A program made the position numbers and the translations under genes. From assembly GCA_038277395.1 (NCBI GenBank), contig CM076195.1, forward strand, positions 20,174,327 to 20,238,326: DNA of 64,000 nt, in the 5' to 3' direction. The notes under the pieces were generated by a model. That model was not told where the DNA came from and searched no databases. It was given only the letters and a program-made list of their open reading frames with translations. This document shows positions 47,924 to 59,067 of this stretch, one piece after another; the first letter of the stretch is position 1, and every line of letters begins with the position of its first letter. Source of the DNA: Dryocosmus kuriphilus (Eukaryota > Arthropoda > Insecta > Hymenoptera > Cynipidae).

Positions 47924-50121
47924 ATGCCGAAAGATTTAAATTCTGTGTCTAAAAGACATAAACGGCGCTTGATAGAACGAAAAATTAGAGATTTTCAAAC
48001 CGAAACTTCTGAAGTAGACAAGATACCCGAAAATACGAATGTAACGCCTTGCATTTCGGATAAAGCTAATACCTATAAAGATGTACAATGTACTATTGGC
48101 AGACCAATAATAAATCAAGATTTAAGTGAGCATAGTGATCAAGATGAAGTAGAAGTTTCAATTCAAAATTATAATATTGCTCAGCTTGTTAGACCAATAA
48201 TAAATCAAGATTTGCGTGATCATAGTGCTCAAGATGAAGTAGAAGTTCCGATTCAGAATGATAATATTGCTCAGAATACGTTCAACGAATTTGATAGCGA
48301 TGTTGTTCTTAGTGACAGCTCTAGTGATGAGGATTTGGTAAATAGTAGTTATGAAAGTGAGCAAGATAGTGATAGTTGTATTGATTTACAAAGCGACATA
48401 CGAGATATTGTTTTAGAAGGAAAATTAACACAAAAAGTCACTAATAAATTACTTCGCGTATTGAGAAAGCATGGACACTTAGAATTACCGAAAGATAGAA
48501 GAACTTTACTCAAAACTCCAAAGAACACGTCACTAAAACTTCAAGTAAACAGTGGAGGGCAGTACTTTCACTTTGGTCTCCAATCATGTATAAAACGTTT
48601 AGTAACTAGGTATTTGAAAGAAATTCCTGATACAGTAAAAATTAATGTGTTTATTGATGGAGTTCCACTGGCTAAGAGCTCCGGTAGTCAGTTTTGGCCC
48701 ATAATGATTTCTATTGTTACCGATTTTTACACAGAGCCGATAATGGTTGGTATTTTTCATGGTTTTACTAAACCAAATGATGTTAATGAGTTCCTAAAGC
48801 CTTTTGTAGACGATTATTCTAACTGTCATCAAACGGGTATAAATATTGACGAAAAATTAGTACACGTATCAATTAATTCTGTAATTTGTGATGCGCCAGC
48901 TCGAGCTTTTGCAACAGGAACAAAATCTCATACAGGATACTACGCTTGTCCTAAATGCATTCAAGAAGGTGAATTTATTCAGAATCGAATGACTTTTCCG
49001 GAAACTCGCTCCACTCCGAGAACAGATCATTCTTTTCGACGTAGGTCGCAACCAGAACATCATACTAATTATTCTTGTTTAGAAGAAATACTTGAAGACA
49101 TGATAGCACAGATACCTATTGATTATATGCATTGTGTGTGCCTTGGTATAGTTAGGCGATTAATTTGGTTATGGACTAAAGGTCCAGCAAATGCAAGATT
49201 ACCAGCATGTACAATTGAGGCACTTTCAAACGATTTGATACATATGAAAGAATTTATAACAAGTGTGAGTTTGCTCGTAATCCTAGGTCTTTGAGAGACA
49301 TTGATAGGTGGAAGGCCACTGAATGCCGTCAGTTTCTACTCTACACGGGTATGGTAGTCCTAAAAGATGGACTTAAAAATAATTATTATGCACATTTCCT
49401 CTCTATGAGTGTGGCCATTCGAATCTTAGCTGATGAGGAATTCTATTCGAATTCCGAATTACAAAGATATGCAAAAAACCTTATAGAGTGGTTTAATGAA
49501 AATTACGCCTCTTTGTATGGTGCACATTTCATGACTTACAATGTTCACGTAGCAGTGCATTTACCGGAATGTGTTGAAAATTTTGGTCCCTTAGACAATT
49601 TCAGCGCTTTTAAATTTGAAAATCATCTGCAAAAAGTTAAAAATCAGATTAAAACTAATAACAGACCATTAGAGCAAGCAGTTAATGTAGCTTCACAAGT
49701 AAATCAATTACCAGTTGAAACTTCCTATCTAAAAAATTATCCAATTTTGCGGTACAAAAATAAAAATTGTAGTTACCAATTAAACATCAGAGAAATAGAG
49801 TACATACAATTTTCAGGATATCTTGTCTCAACAAAAAAATTTAACAACTGCTGCCTGCTACGTGACGGTTCAGTAGTACTTGTACTGAAAATATATAAAG
49901 ACAAAAACAACACTTTTTTAGATGTTAAGTATTTTACGAAAAGTGAACCATTTTTTACAAAGCCTTGCAACTCCAAAAAGCTTGGTATTTCAGTGGTCTT
50001 CCAAGAATCACTTTCGAACGTAAAAAAAATTGAAATCAAACAGATCAAAAGAAAGTGCCTCCAAATTAGGCAGAAGGATAACTCATTTGTAATTATTCCT
50101 CTTCTACATAAAAATAATTAG
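47924..50121 (+). pseudogene. Tnp2/Transposase_21-like transposase, one frameshift
   Basis: Two abutting frames (47924-49294 and 49291-50121) form one protein of about 730 residues. The N-terminal 180 residues are charged, with a duplicated ~28-residue block starting RPIINQDL. Then follow RTLLKTPK, INVFIDGVPLAKSSGSQFW (Asp about 245), VICDAPARAFATGTKSHTGY (Asp about 323) with CPKC, IDYMHCVCLGIVRRL (about 400), and in the second frame RWKATECRQFLLYTG and FGPLDNFSAFKFEN. DAPARAF plus CxxC and DYMHxVCLG are typical of an insect transposase group related to CACTA/EnSpm Tnp2. The break is an extra GT in the run GTGTG at 49263-49267; without it EFARNPRSLRDID would follow in frame. The extra bases are a mutation or an assembly error. 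Confidence 0.8.
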
Positions 50122-50163
50122 TTTAATGTTCAAATTGGATAAAAAAACTTGAATGATTTGATA

Positions 50164-50169
50164 ATAAAT
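50164..50169 (+). terminator. Candidate polyadenylation signal of the transposase
   Basis: AATAAA about 43 bp after the stop codon at 50119-50121. Confidence 0.5.
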
Positions 50170-50989
50170 GTTTAAAAAAAGATATATATATATATAACTT
50201 CGACCTATGGGTATTCGTTGTAATAAAATGATTTTAACTTATCATCGAGTAAAGTATATTGTTTTATATAAATAAAAATTTATGTTACTCTTCATCGAAT
50301 TTATAAGTCGAATTTTAAAATTAAGACTTGAATTAATTTAATTCAAAAATTGAATTTATTACATATAAGTATAATTATTACTTGTGATACTACTGTAATT
50401 TAACATCCTAAATAAAATATTGATATATCGAAAACGCATATGTAACTCCCATAATAATAGATAATAATATATGTTATAGAGGATCATACATGACAATGGG
50501 AAAAATCTAAAATGCAAAGGGAAAGGTAAAGGCGGTGGTGTATTTAATAAATCTGGAAAGAAAGAAAATAAAGAGAGGAGTGAAGAATTAGGGGGAAAGG
50601 AACTAGAATGCAAATCTGTGAGATGAAATGTAAATGCAAATGTAAAAAAATGAACGAAAAGGCAAAAAATCTAGCGAGCGGAAAGCGAGCCAAACGAATA
50701 ATAGAAATTAGACGTGAAAGAGATGAGAGATACGAATAGAGAAGAAGCCGAATTGTTAAAGAGTGGAAAGAGTAAATGGGAATGTAAAAATTGAGTTAGA
50801 GTAGACAATAGTTGTAAGAATCTGTAAATATTATACATGTATAACCATTAATGTAGCAGACGCTATCTGCAGCTTTCTGGCCGGTGCAGGTGGTTGCAAT
50901 AAACCATTATATGGTACATCTGTGTATATTATTGATTTATCATGTTGGACACATTTTTTTGTGATAAACCAGTATTTCATTAGGAATTG
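50170..50989. other. Interior between transposase and right array
   Basis: AT-rich, then purine-rich (50500-50800: GAAAGAAAATAAAGAGAGG and similar). No coding sequence is supported. Confidence 0.5.
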
Positions 50990-51961
50990 TATTAAAGGCA
51001 ACATATTGATATATAGGAGGCACATGAAGATATATAAACATGTTATGTACTTTTTACATAACTCCGTGACATACTCTTTACATAACTCCGTTATATATTC
51101 TTTACACATCGATCGTTCTATATTCCTTACACAACTTCGTTATATATTCTTTACATAACTCCAATGAGTATTTTTTACATAGCTCCGTTACATACCTGTT
51201 ACATAACTCCTTTACGTAAGTTCTATATAACATTATTAGATAACATTTACAAAACATAGTTACATTGATTTTACGTAACAGTGTTATAAAGCTAGTTCAT
51301 CACTCAGTGTGTGTCATTTTGCGTCACAGGTGACTCATCTGTAGATCACCAGTTATGTAACTTTTACGTAACACTGTAAGTAACATCTACATAACTCCGT
51401 TACATTTTTTTTTACATAACTCCGTTGCATATTTTTTTACATAGCTGCGTTACATACCTTCTACATAACTCCTTTACGTAACTTCTATATGACATTATTA
51501 CATAAGATTTACAGAACATATTTACATTGCTTTTACGTAACAGTGTTATAGAGCTATTATAGAGCTAGTTCATCACCCTGAGTAGGACATTTTGCGTCAC
51601 AGGTGACTCTCCGGTGAGTCACCAGCTATGTAACTTGTGACATCGTGTGATGTAGCATTTACATAACTCTTTTATATATTCTTTACATAACTCCGTTACA
51701 TACTTTTAACATAGCTCCGTTACATACATTTTACGTAACTCCTTTATATAAATTATATATAACATTATTACATAAGATTTACAGAACATATTTACATTGC
51801 TTTTACGTAACAGTGTTATAGAGCTATTATAGAGCTAGTTCATCACCCTGAGTAGGACATTACGCGTCACAGGTGACTAACAGGTGAGTCACCAGCTATG
51901 TAACAGGTGACATTGTGTGATGTAGCAGTTACATAGCTGTTATGTAACCGTGTTTGCTGGG
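50990..51961 (-). repeat. Right subterminal array of the 12.5-kb element
   Basis: Rows of TACATAACTCCGTTACATA, with a longer ~270-bp unit carrying GCGTCACAGGTGACTC and GAGTCACCAGCTATGTAAC at about 51315, 51595 and 51870. It ends TTATGTAACCGTGTTTGCTGGG. The words are shared in inverse with the left array, but the unit structure differs. Confidence 0.8.
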
Positions 51962-51963
51962 TA

Positions 51964-52182
51964 CCAACCGATCAAAGTTCTTCTCCATGCTAAATTATCA
52001 TCCGTCAGTAATGCTACGTAGTTCCAACCGCCACCGCTAAATGGCGCCAAATTAAAATTTTTTTAAAAATAAAATGAATAAAATAAAAAATTAATAAAAT
52101 AAAAATAATAAATAAAATAACTAAAATAAATAAATAAAATAAATGAGATAAATAAAATAAATTCAGTAAGTCAGCAAAAAAT
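51964..52182. other. Flank with AAATA-type array
   Basis: 51970-52050 is unassigned. 52055-52165 is an A-rich array of AATAAAATAAA words. Confidence 0.6.
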
Positions 52183-52262
52183 TAACTCCGGTCTGGGGAT
52201 TCGAAGCCTTGGCCGCCGACTCGAAAGCCCAATGCGCTAACCACTACGTCACCCACGGAGTC
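52183..52262 (-). repeat. tRNA-derived SINE head, minus strand
   Basis: The complement reads TGACGTAGTGGTTAGCGC (box A), an anticodon loop around CTTTCGA, and GGCTTCGAATCCCC (box B). The stems are imperfect and an AAATA-type array adjoins, so a SINE or tRNA pseudogene is more likely than a working tRNA gene. Confidence 0.5.
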
Positions 52263-52930
52263 AGTGATACGTTACATATAGTCAACTCATGACCTTACTA
52301 CCTCACCGCTACAACTCAAGTCAGTCTTCTAAATAAAATAAATAAAATGAAACAAAATGAAATAAAATAAAAAATAGAGTAAAATAAAACAAAATGGAAT
52401 AAAATAAAATATAATGAAAAAAATAATATATACGTTACGAGCGGGTCGGGGTGGCCTGAAAATGAATTCTTTATTTTATAGCGCTAAATAATATTTCATG
52501 TTATATAAAATTATCACCTAAAGGATGATAATTGCAGCACCTCAAACACACTCGCAACCCGAGGGCTTTCGATGAGAATGCTCAGTCAGCACCCCCAGGC
52601 TCGAAGGTCGCGAGTCAACGAGCCGGTACCGGGAGCGAAGAAGAAATTGCGTTCCAAATTTTATAAAATCTTCGAATGATCTAAATAAAATTTAACGGGG
52701 CTCCGTTGAATTTGATTTACCAATTATAATAAAAATCGATGCATCCATATATGCGTGTGTGCATATGCACGCATGTGTGCGTATGCACACGTGATTATTG
52801 TTGTATGCATATACGTACATTCTCGCGCACGCATAAAATTAGAATAATCCTAGGCCTAAAGAAATATTTGTCAAACAAAAAAAAATATATATATATATAA
52901 GAAGGACCGAAGGAAGATGGAAAAGAGTAA
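52263..52930. other. AAATA array, then unassigned GC-richer sequence
   Basis: 52330-52430 is another AAATA-type array. 52440-52640 is GC-richer (GAGCGGGTCGGGGTGGCC; CCGGTACCGGGAGCG) and could be a fragment of an LTR or other retroelement. 52745-52830 has alternating TGCATATGCACGC words. Confidence 0.45.
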
Positions 52931-53407
52931 CCCCTCCGGCAGAAATCGTTGTAACAACGTTGCCACAACCGTCACTTTCTAACTTTCCGACGAACAGACA
53001 ACCGGAATAATTGTTGTGGCAACGTTGCTGCAACCGCTAAAATTTCCGCTTATGCTGAACGCCAATCGTTGCCCTAACGTTGCATTATTAATATGCCAAC
53101 AACAATTACAGAATAAAATACTTTTCACATACTTTTATTGGAAAGTAAAAACAAGCTATAAAACTAGACTTATATATGTAATACATATATGTTATATATA
53201 TGTAATACCGACGGTGCGCCAACGTTGAGACAACGTACTGTCAACCAATCGAAACAACGTTAGGGCAACGGTTGGCGTTCAACATAAGCGGACATTTTAC
53301 CGGTTGCAACATCGTTGCCACAACGATTATTCCGGTTGTGCCTGTTCGTCGGAGAGTTAGAAAGTTACTTTTGTGACAAAGTTGCTACAACGATTCCTGC
53401 CGACGGG
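52931..53407. mobile_element. Palindromic MITE with ~155-bp inverted arms
   Basis: The left arm 52931-53085 and right arm 53250-53407 are inverted copies. Shared words are CGGCAGAAATCGTTGTAACA/CGGCAGGAATCGTTGTAGCA, TTCCGACGAACAG, AACCGGAATAAT and TTGCCCTAACGTTG. AACGTTG words recur throughout. No protein. The target duplication was not resolved. Confidence 0.75.
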
Positions 53408-54536
53408 GAAGCATGTGAGAAAGGGCGGTTTGACCTCGCGCGTGGCACGTGCACTCACGGGTATCGCGCTCCCTCTTTGTCTAGCCAGTGGCCAATATCA
53501 CTTTTGTCTCTCTAACGCACGGGAACATGCTGTTGATTCACGACCTGCCACGGCGGCCATCGCTGCTCACTCCTCTCTCTCCACCATATCCCACTCCCAT
53601 ACGCCCTAGCTCTTTTCAACTCGTGCAGCTTCACAGCTGAAACGCACGTGTTTGACCACCATAACAAAAGCACGTGGTTCATACCGACGTTGCTTACATT
53701 GACGCGAGTTTCGGGAAAAATTAGTCGGACGTAAAGTAAAGCTCTTCGCCGAACGAGAGGCGGCTCAATGCTGTAAACAAATAAAAGCAGAACGGGCGAG
53801 AGTGTACAAAGGACGAGAGAAAATCTATATCTTCCCGAATCTCAAAACGGGAAGGAATAGACATTTCAAAAATGCCTTGATTCACCCCCGCGAAGGATAG
53901 ACTAACCACGACCCTTCTTTGAAGTGAGTTCACGGAGGGACGTATCCCGTAGTGAGAGAGCGTGTCGCCAGCGTCAAAGACTCGAGTAGCCTATTCAGAA
54001 AATAGGCTACGAAAATTAAAAGAAAAAAATTAAATAAAAGAAACTGGATCCCGTCCAATCAGCAGTACGATCTCGTAAGGAAAGCTTCCTCTTCCTTCGA
54101 TCCCTCGTCTCCGGCTGGTAGAAGTAAAGAGTCAGATATAGGGTAAGCAAGTATTGTTCCAATTGTATGGAATTTCTTTTTATATATTCTTCTGTAAAGT
54201 CATCTCCTATCGCATTGTTAACGAATAAAACATGTCTTTTACTTAAATTTCTAGACAAATTATCCTGTTAATTTCCCCGCTCAGTTCCTTTCTTCTATCC
54301 ACTTTTCCTTCAATCCAGTGTAACATATTATCGTGACTAAATGAAAACAATACCTCTTAGGTCGAGAGGAAAAAGGTACCTAACCCACAATTATAAAGGA
54401 GGCAGCTTCTCTGCCTCTGCGGTTTTTAACGGCCTCCGCCGTCGGTAGGTAAATTTCTAAACAATATGAGTCTCTTCTTAATTGAAACACCTCTGAACGG
54501 TATTTTTTTTATTATTAATTAATTAATTTCACCGTA
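53408..54536. other. GC-balanced unassigned segment
   Basis: Markedly less AT-rich than its surroundings to about 53990 (CACGTGC words, a CTCTCTCTCC tract). The frames are short and match no family. A donor-like GGTAAGCAAG lies at 54141. It may be a retroelement leader or LTR, or an untranslated exon of a host gene, but no evidence decides. Confidence 0.35.
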
Positions 54537-55070
54537 CGTAACAATATAATAGAGTGAAATAAAATAAAATAAAAAACAGAAAAAAATGATATAAAAAATG
54601 CAGATTCGTGTCAGAGGATTAGCCTCGGTCGATATATCAGGGATATACCTTACCTTGCATTTCAATCTACCTATCCTACCTCAGGTAGAATCTTTGGACT
54701 TGATGGAGGTTACTTGGAGGCGATATTCATGAAATAAAATAAATAAAACGATATAAAGTAAAATAAAAAATAATAAAACAAAATGAAATAAAATAAAACC
54801 AAACGAAATAAAATAAAGTAAAATAAAACAAAATGAAATAAAACAAAACATAAAGAAAAAAATAATATATAATAGAGTAGAATAAAATAAAATAAAAAAA
54901 CAGAAAAAAACAAAATAAAGAAATGTAGATTCATATCAGGTGACTAGCCTCGGTCGATATTTGAGGGATATACCTTACCTTACTTTTCGATCTACCTTAC
55001 CTACCTCAGCTACATTCTTTGAACTTGATGCAGGTTGCTTGGAGGGGATATTCTTAAATTCTAACCTACA
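54537..55070. repeat. Two ~330-bp direct repeats (unique block plus AAATA array)
   Basis: AGCCTCGGTCGATAT, GGATATACCTTACCTT, CTACCTCAG and GATATTC occur in the same order at 54600-54732 and 54925-55058. Each block is preceded by an AATAAAATAAAAAACAG array. Probably two copies of a short element whose A-rich array is part of the unit. Confidence 0.7.
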
Positions 55071-55660
55071 TTTACGCAGTAACAAGTGATGGTGACTTTT
55101 TTAATCTTTATACGGGAAACCATCTGCGCATGCGTCAGTTACCGACGCCGGTGTTTTCCTCGGTTAGCATTACCCTCAGTCCCTTCTTGAAATTATAATA
55201 TATCAAACCCTTCTTTTTAAAAATATATTTTCTATTAATTCTTGTCCTATAGCTTCCCTCAAAGTGACTTAGTTCGAATTAAATTTTTTTAAAGAATATA
55301 AATAAAATATTTAAAATAAACAAAATAAATGAAATAAATAAAATAAATGAAATACATCAAATAAATTAAATTAAATAAATAAAAAAAAAGGAAAAAAATA
55401 AAATAAAACAAAATGAAATACAACAAAATTAAATAAAACAAATATAATAAAATATAACGAAAATGAATAAGATAAAATAAGAGGAAAATAAGAGGAAAAT
55501 AAAATAAATAAACTAAATAAACTAAATAAAATAAGTAAGATAAATAAAATAAATAAAGTAAATAAAAAAAATAAATAAATAAAATAAATTTAAAAAAAAA
55601 TAAAAAAAATAAACGAAATAAACAAAAATAAACAAAATAAACGAAAGGAATGTATGACGA
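55071..55660. repeat. AAATA-type simple array with short unique lead
   Basis: From about 55300 almost pure AAATAAATAA/AAATAAAATA words. The Phe/Tyr/Leu frame on the opposite strand comes only from this composition. Confidence 0.85.
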
Positions 55661-56020
55661 TCACGTACGCTCGCACATACTTGCGGGGGTGCAACGTGTT
55701 GCCGCTCGTAAGGCAAACTTACGAACGCATGACAGTAGGGACCGGCTGTCCCACCACGCTCCCCCCCCCCCCCCCCCCCCCCCCTAACCGACCGTAACCA
55801 GCACAGACCGTATTTAAAACTAAACGCACGATACGAAATAGACAGATGAGTCGGGTGCGACTCACCGAGTACATCGGTGAGCTCTCATCTGGTGAAACTC
55901 AAGCCATCTTCCTAACGATGGGTGTCTGCCCCCTACGGAAGGCAGAGGGTGGTGGAAATCGCAAGGAGTAGGTTTTTCCTACACTTTCCATTCCCTAGGA
56001 CCGACCTGCCTGACAAAACG
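55661..56020. other. GC-rich lead of the minisatellite, with a 24-C run
   Basis: A C24 run at 55761-55784 is followed by GC-balanced sequence with GAGTCGGGTGCGACTCACCG, a short palindrome. A TATTTAAAAC lies at about 55810. No gene is recognised. Confidence 0.5.
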
Positions 56021-56470
56021 TCCGACGTGTACGGTTCTCGTGGTTGATGTGCACACCCATGGCCACGCGATACCTAGTGCGTTGGGGAATCGATGGGTAT
56101 CCCCAAGGCTCCCTTACGATTACCGAAGACCGACTACCCCTGACCGACCGGCCGACGTGTACGGTTCTCGTGGTCGATGGGCACTCCCATGGCCACGCGA
56201 TACCTAGTGCGTTGGGGAATCGATGGGTACCACCATGGTTCCCTTACGTCACCGAAGACCGGCTACCCCTGACCGACCGGCCGACGTGTACGGTTCTCGT
56301 GGTTGATGGGCACTCTCATGGCCATGCGATACCTAGTGCGTTGGGGAATCGATGGGTACCCCCATGGTTCCCTTACGTCACCGAAGATCGAGTACGCCTG
56401 ACCACCCGGCCGACGTGTACGGTTCTCGTGGTCGATGGGCACTCCCATGGCCACGCGAGCCCAGTACAGG
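56021..56470 (+). repeat. 129-130-bp minisatellite, about 3.5 copies
   Basis: CCGACGTGTACGGTTCTCGT recurs at 56022, 56152, 56281 and 56410. Because 129 is a multiple of 3, one frame stays open (56044-56574) and encodes a 43-residue repeat with CTVLVVDGHSHGHAIPSALG and WVPPWFPYVTEDR. It has no upstream exon evidence and no family match. Confidence 0.9.
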
Positions 56471-56854
56471 CGAAAACCAAGGGGATACCCCTATTGCTCT
56501 CCCCTGCCACCAAGACTTACGCAACAGACCCACTCCCCTCCCTTCCACCCGACACCAACGACCTCCGAAACTAGACGATCCCAACGAACAGCCCCGCGGG
56601 GTGAAAAGCGGCGCGCCGTCCGTTGAAATCAGGAGGAGCGACTCCTGGTGATCGCCACTTAGACCTCTTACCCCCTGTGACCGCCGGCAAGGGGAGAGAT
56701 GTTCACTCTCCTCTCCTGCCGCACCGAAACCGAAGTTGAGGGGAGAGGGACCGCGCCACTATCTAACCCGCGCCGCACAGTGGACCGCAAACCGAATAAA
56801 GCTGGCAAAAACTATAAGATGTTCATAAAATGAGACAAATTCTGTTATTCACTC
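56471..56854. other. GC-rich unassigned sequence
   Basis: It continues the open frame to 56574 and then shows nothing recognisable. It ends with an AATAAAGCTGG at about 56795. Confidence 0.45.
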
Positions 56855-57300
56855 GTTTTTGGGGTCGCTGATTACGAATCCGATGTCGAAAATTGCAAGA
56901 ACAAAATGGCGGATCCAATATGGCGGACGAGTATGCTAAATAAATATTCGATTTTTTGAAAATTGGTATAAGGGGGTTTGCGTGGTCGCTTACTACGAAT
57001 CTGGTGTCAAAAATTTCAAAAACAAAATGGCGGATCCAATATGGTGGACGAGTATGCTAAATAAATATTGCAGTTCTTTAAAAAATAGTATAAGGGGGTT
57101 TTCGAGGTCGCTGATTACGAATCTGGTGTCAAAAATTTCAAAAACGAAATGGGGGATCCAATATGGCTGACGAGTGGGCTAAATAAATATTGTATTTTTT
57201 TAAAAATTGGTATAAGGGTGTCTTCGAGGTCGCTGATTACGAATCCAGAGTCAAAATTTAAAAGGAATGAAGGATCCAATATGGCTGATGAATTATGAAA
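56855..57300. repeat. ~117-bp satellite, about four copies
   Basis: GGTCGCTGATTACGAATC, then TCAAAA, ATGGCGGATCCAATATGG and TAAATAAATATT, recurs at about 56862, 56982, 57106 and 57228. Copies differ by scattered substitutions. Confidence 0.9.
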
Positions 57301-57699
57301 AAATACCTTTACGTAAGTCTGGAAGTTGAAAATAGGTGAAACTTGAGGTCTCATTCGGGAAGTCGAATCGAATATAAATTATAGGTCTATAACGTAGCTG
57401 CTGTTTCATTTTCTAAAAGATCTCCTTTAGCATTACCCAGAACTAACGACGTGTACGTAGAGAATAATGTAGTTCTTTTTCTTTTTTTTTCTCTTTTAAA
57501 ATATTTTTTTACATTTTTTGTTCATTTTTTCATATTTTTTTCTTAATTTTTTAAAAAGTTTTTTGTTTTATCCAATTGAAAATTATATCTTCACGTCTAA
57601 ATTAAAAATTCACTTTTGGTAAAAAATTCTAAAATATTTAAAAATTAGCTTATCTGTACCTATACGAGAACTTGTAAATATTACCTAAATCAATAGTTC
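57301..57699. other. AT-rich spacer
   Basis: No gene. It ends with GTTC (57696-57699), the left copy of the target duplication of the next element. Confidence 0.6.
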
Positions 57700-59028
57700 T
57701 GTTACGAACTAATAAATATTCATTATTTATTTGTTTATATAGCGCGTGGACCAATAGTCCGTAAGCTCGAAGGAACTCAAACTGACAATTGGAACTTGTT
57801 TCCAATTGCTTATTTTTATTTTTATGGGGACGTTTATTTTCCTACTCCTGACTGGAGTTCAACTGCTTCTATCCATTAATTAACTATTTTTGTAAACATA
57901 TATATTTGTTTTTAAATAATAATAATAAGGGGAGGTTCCTCCTATTTGGTTATGCAAAGATTAAAGACAGGATTTAGTATTGAGCTCGAGTACGCTCTGG
58001 CTTATTTATTTTATTTATAATAATTACATAATACCACTACCATCGTCGGTGTCAAAGAATTCGAAGAGAAGTAGTGGGCGAAGAAAACAGAAATTGTATC
58101 GGATGTTACTTACATTAATTTCGATGACTCGGCGCTAGCGAACCGAGACAGTTCCCCCTAGGCAATTGGAGATCACTCTCCCTGAGTACTCGCTTCCGTA
58201 TCGGGGTTCCGGTGTTACCGTGGTATCCCGAAGTAAATAAGTGCCCGAAGTTCCGGTGCCACCGTTGGTTTCGAATTTCACTTTGGAGGTGTTGATTTAG
58301 TTTGCGAGTTAAAGCTACTCTCGATTTAAATATATAATTTAAATGGGTTAACCCCGAACTCACACAATCTTTGATTTTACGTTCGGTACACTTCTCCGGG
58401 ATACCATAAAGACACTCCACGGAATCCCGAACGGACAGACCTCGATGATGAGTGATATCCAATCACTCTATGACCAACCCTCGAACCTCGGGATCAAGTA
58501 GAGCGACGCTACTTTGTACACTTGATCGGTCGAGAGTCGGTGGAGAAACTGCCTTGAGTTTGTCGAATTCGGCAACGATTTCGGGTGGTGTTTGCAAATC
58601 GCCGGGAAGGGATTTCTGCTGAGTTTAATTTGGTTATTGTAATATTGTCAACGTGAAAAGAGTTCAAGCGCTTGACTTCAGAAGAATGTGCTGACAGTAG
58701 GGTTCGTCGACATGCTACTATTGCTTCACGCGATCTCTTTTCATGCAGCTGAGTCTAGAGTTTTTTCGGAATTTTAACTTTTATTAATTCTTTCATCATT
58801 AATTTAAAAGAATTCTGATTTTCTAATAAAGCTATGAATAATAATTTGAATTATATTATTAGAGTTGACAAGGGGGTTATGGGGAGAAGCATTATCTCTG
58901 CCCGACGATACACCTGGCACGTGCCTTTGCAAAACATTCCACATCTTCTTCCTCTTATTCTCGTATTCTTATGATTCATACATATGCGTTAGATAATAAA
59001 TTTGCATGTTACGGATTTGCACGTAACA
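57700..59028. mobile_element. Solo LTR, 1,329 bp, with 4-bp target duplication
   Basis: It begins TGTTACG (57700-57706) and ends CGTAACA (59022-59028), a perfect 7-bp inverted pair with TG...CA ends. GTTC flanks both sides (57696-57699 and 59029-59032). A 4-bp duplication and TG...CA ends fit a Ty3/Gypsy-type LTR; the absence of any internal region fits LTR-LTR recombination. The GC-balanced middle (58100-58620) yields only a fortuitous 115-codon minus frame. Transcription direction was not determined. Confidence 0.75.
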
Positions 59029-59067
59029 GTTCAATCGTCTCTGGACTAAGAGGTTGATTTTTTTTTT

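Larger units (their letters stand above)
39449..51961. mobile_element. 12.5-kb DNA transposon with transposase, DUF4806 gene and third gene
   Basis: The termini CCCAGCAAACACG and the complement CGTGTTTGCTGGG are flanked by TA at 39447-39448 and 51962-51963. Both ends carry subterminal arrays of TTATGTAAC/GTTACATAA words (39449-40165 and about 50990-51961). Inside, a Tnp2/Transposase_21-like transposase lies at 47924-50121 (+), with divergently arranged accessory genes at 40909-43687 (-) and 44261-46438 (+). Subterminal binding arrays plus a separate accessory DNA-binding protein is the classic CACTA/EnSpm layout, although the ends do not begin CACTA. Repeats of other families sit in introns. 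Lesions in the transposase and DUF4806 gene imply an inactive copy. Confidence 0.7.

Noticed and set aside
53315..53609. Short overlapping frames in a GC-balanced segment, possible host gene
   Set aside because: Partly inside the MITE arm, no domain, no paired splice sites.
54710..55716. Phe/Leu/Tyr-rich minus-strand frames
   Set aside because: Artefacts of AAATA-type arrays; similar frames at 59009-59471 and 61134-61587 are rejected for the same reason.
58115..58462. 115-codon minus-strand frame
   Set aside because: Inside the solo LTR, GC-balanced, no family features.
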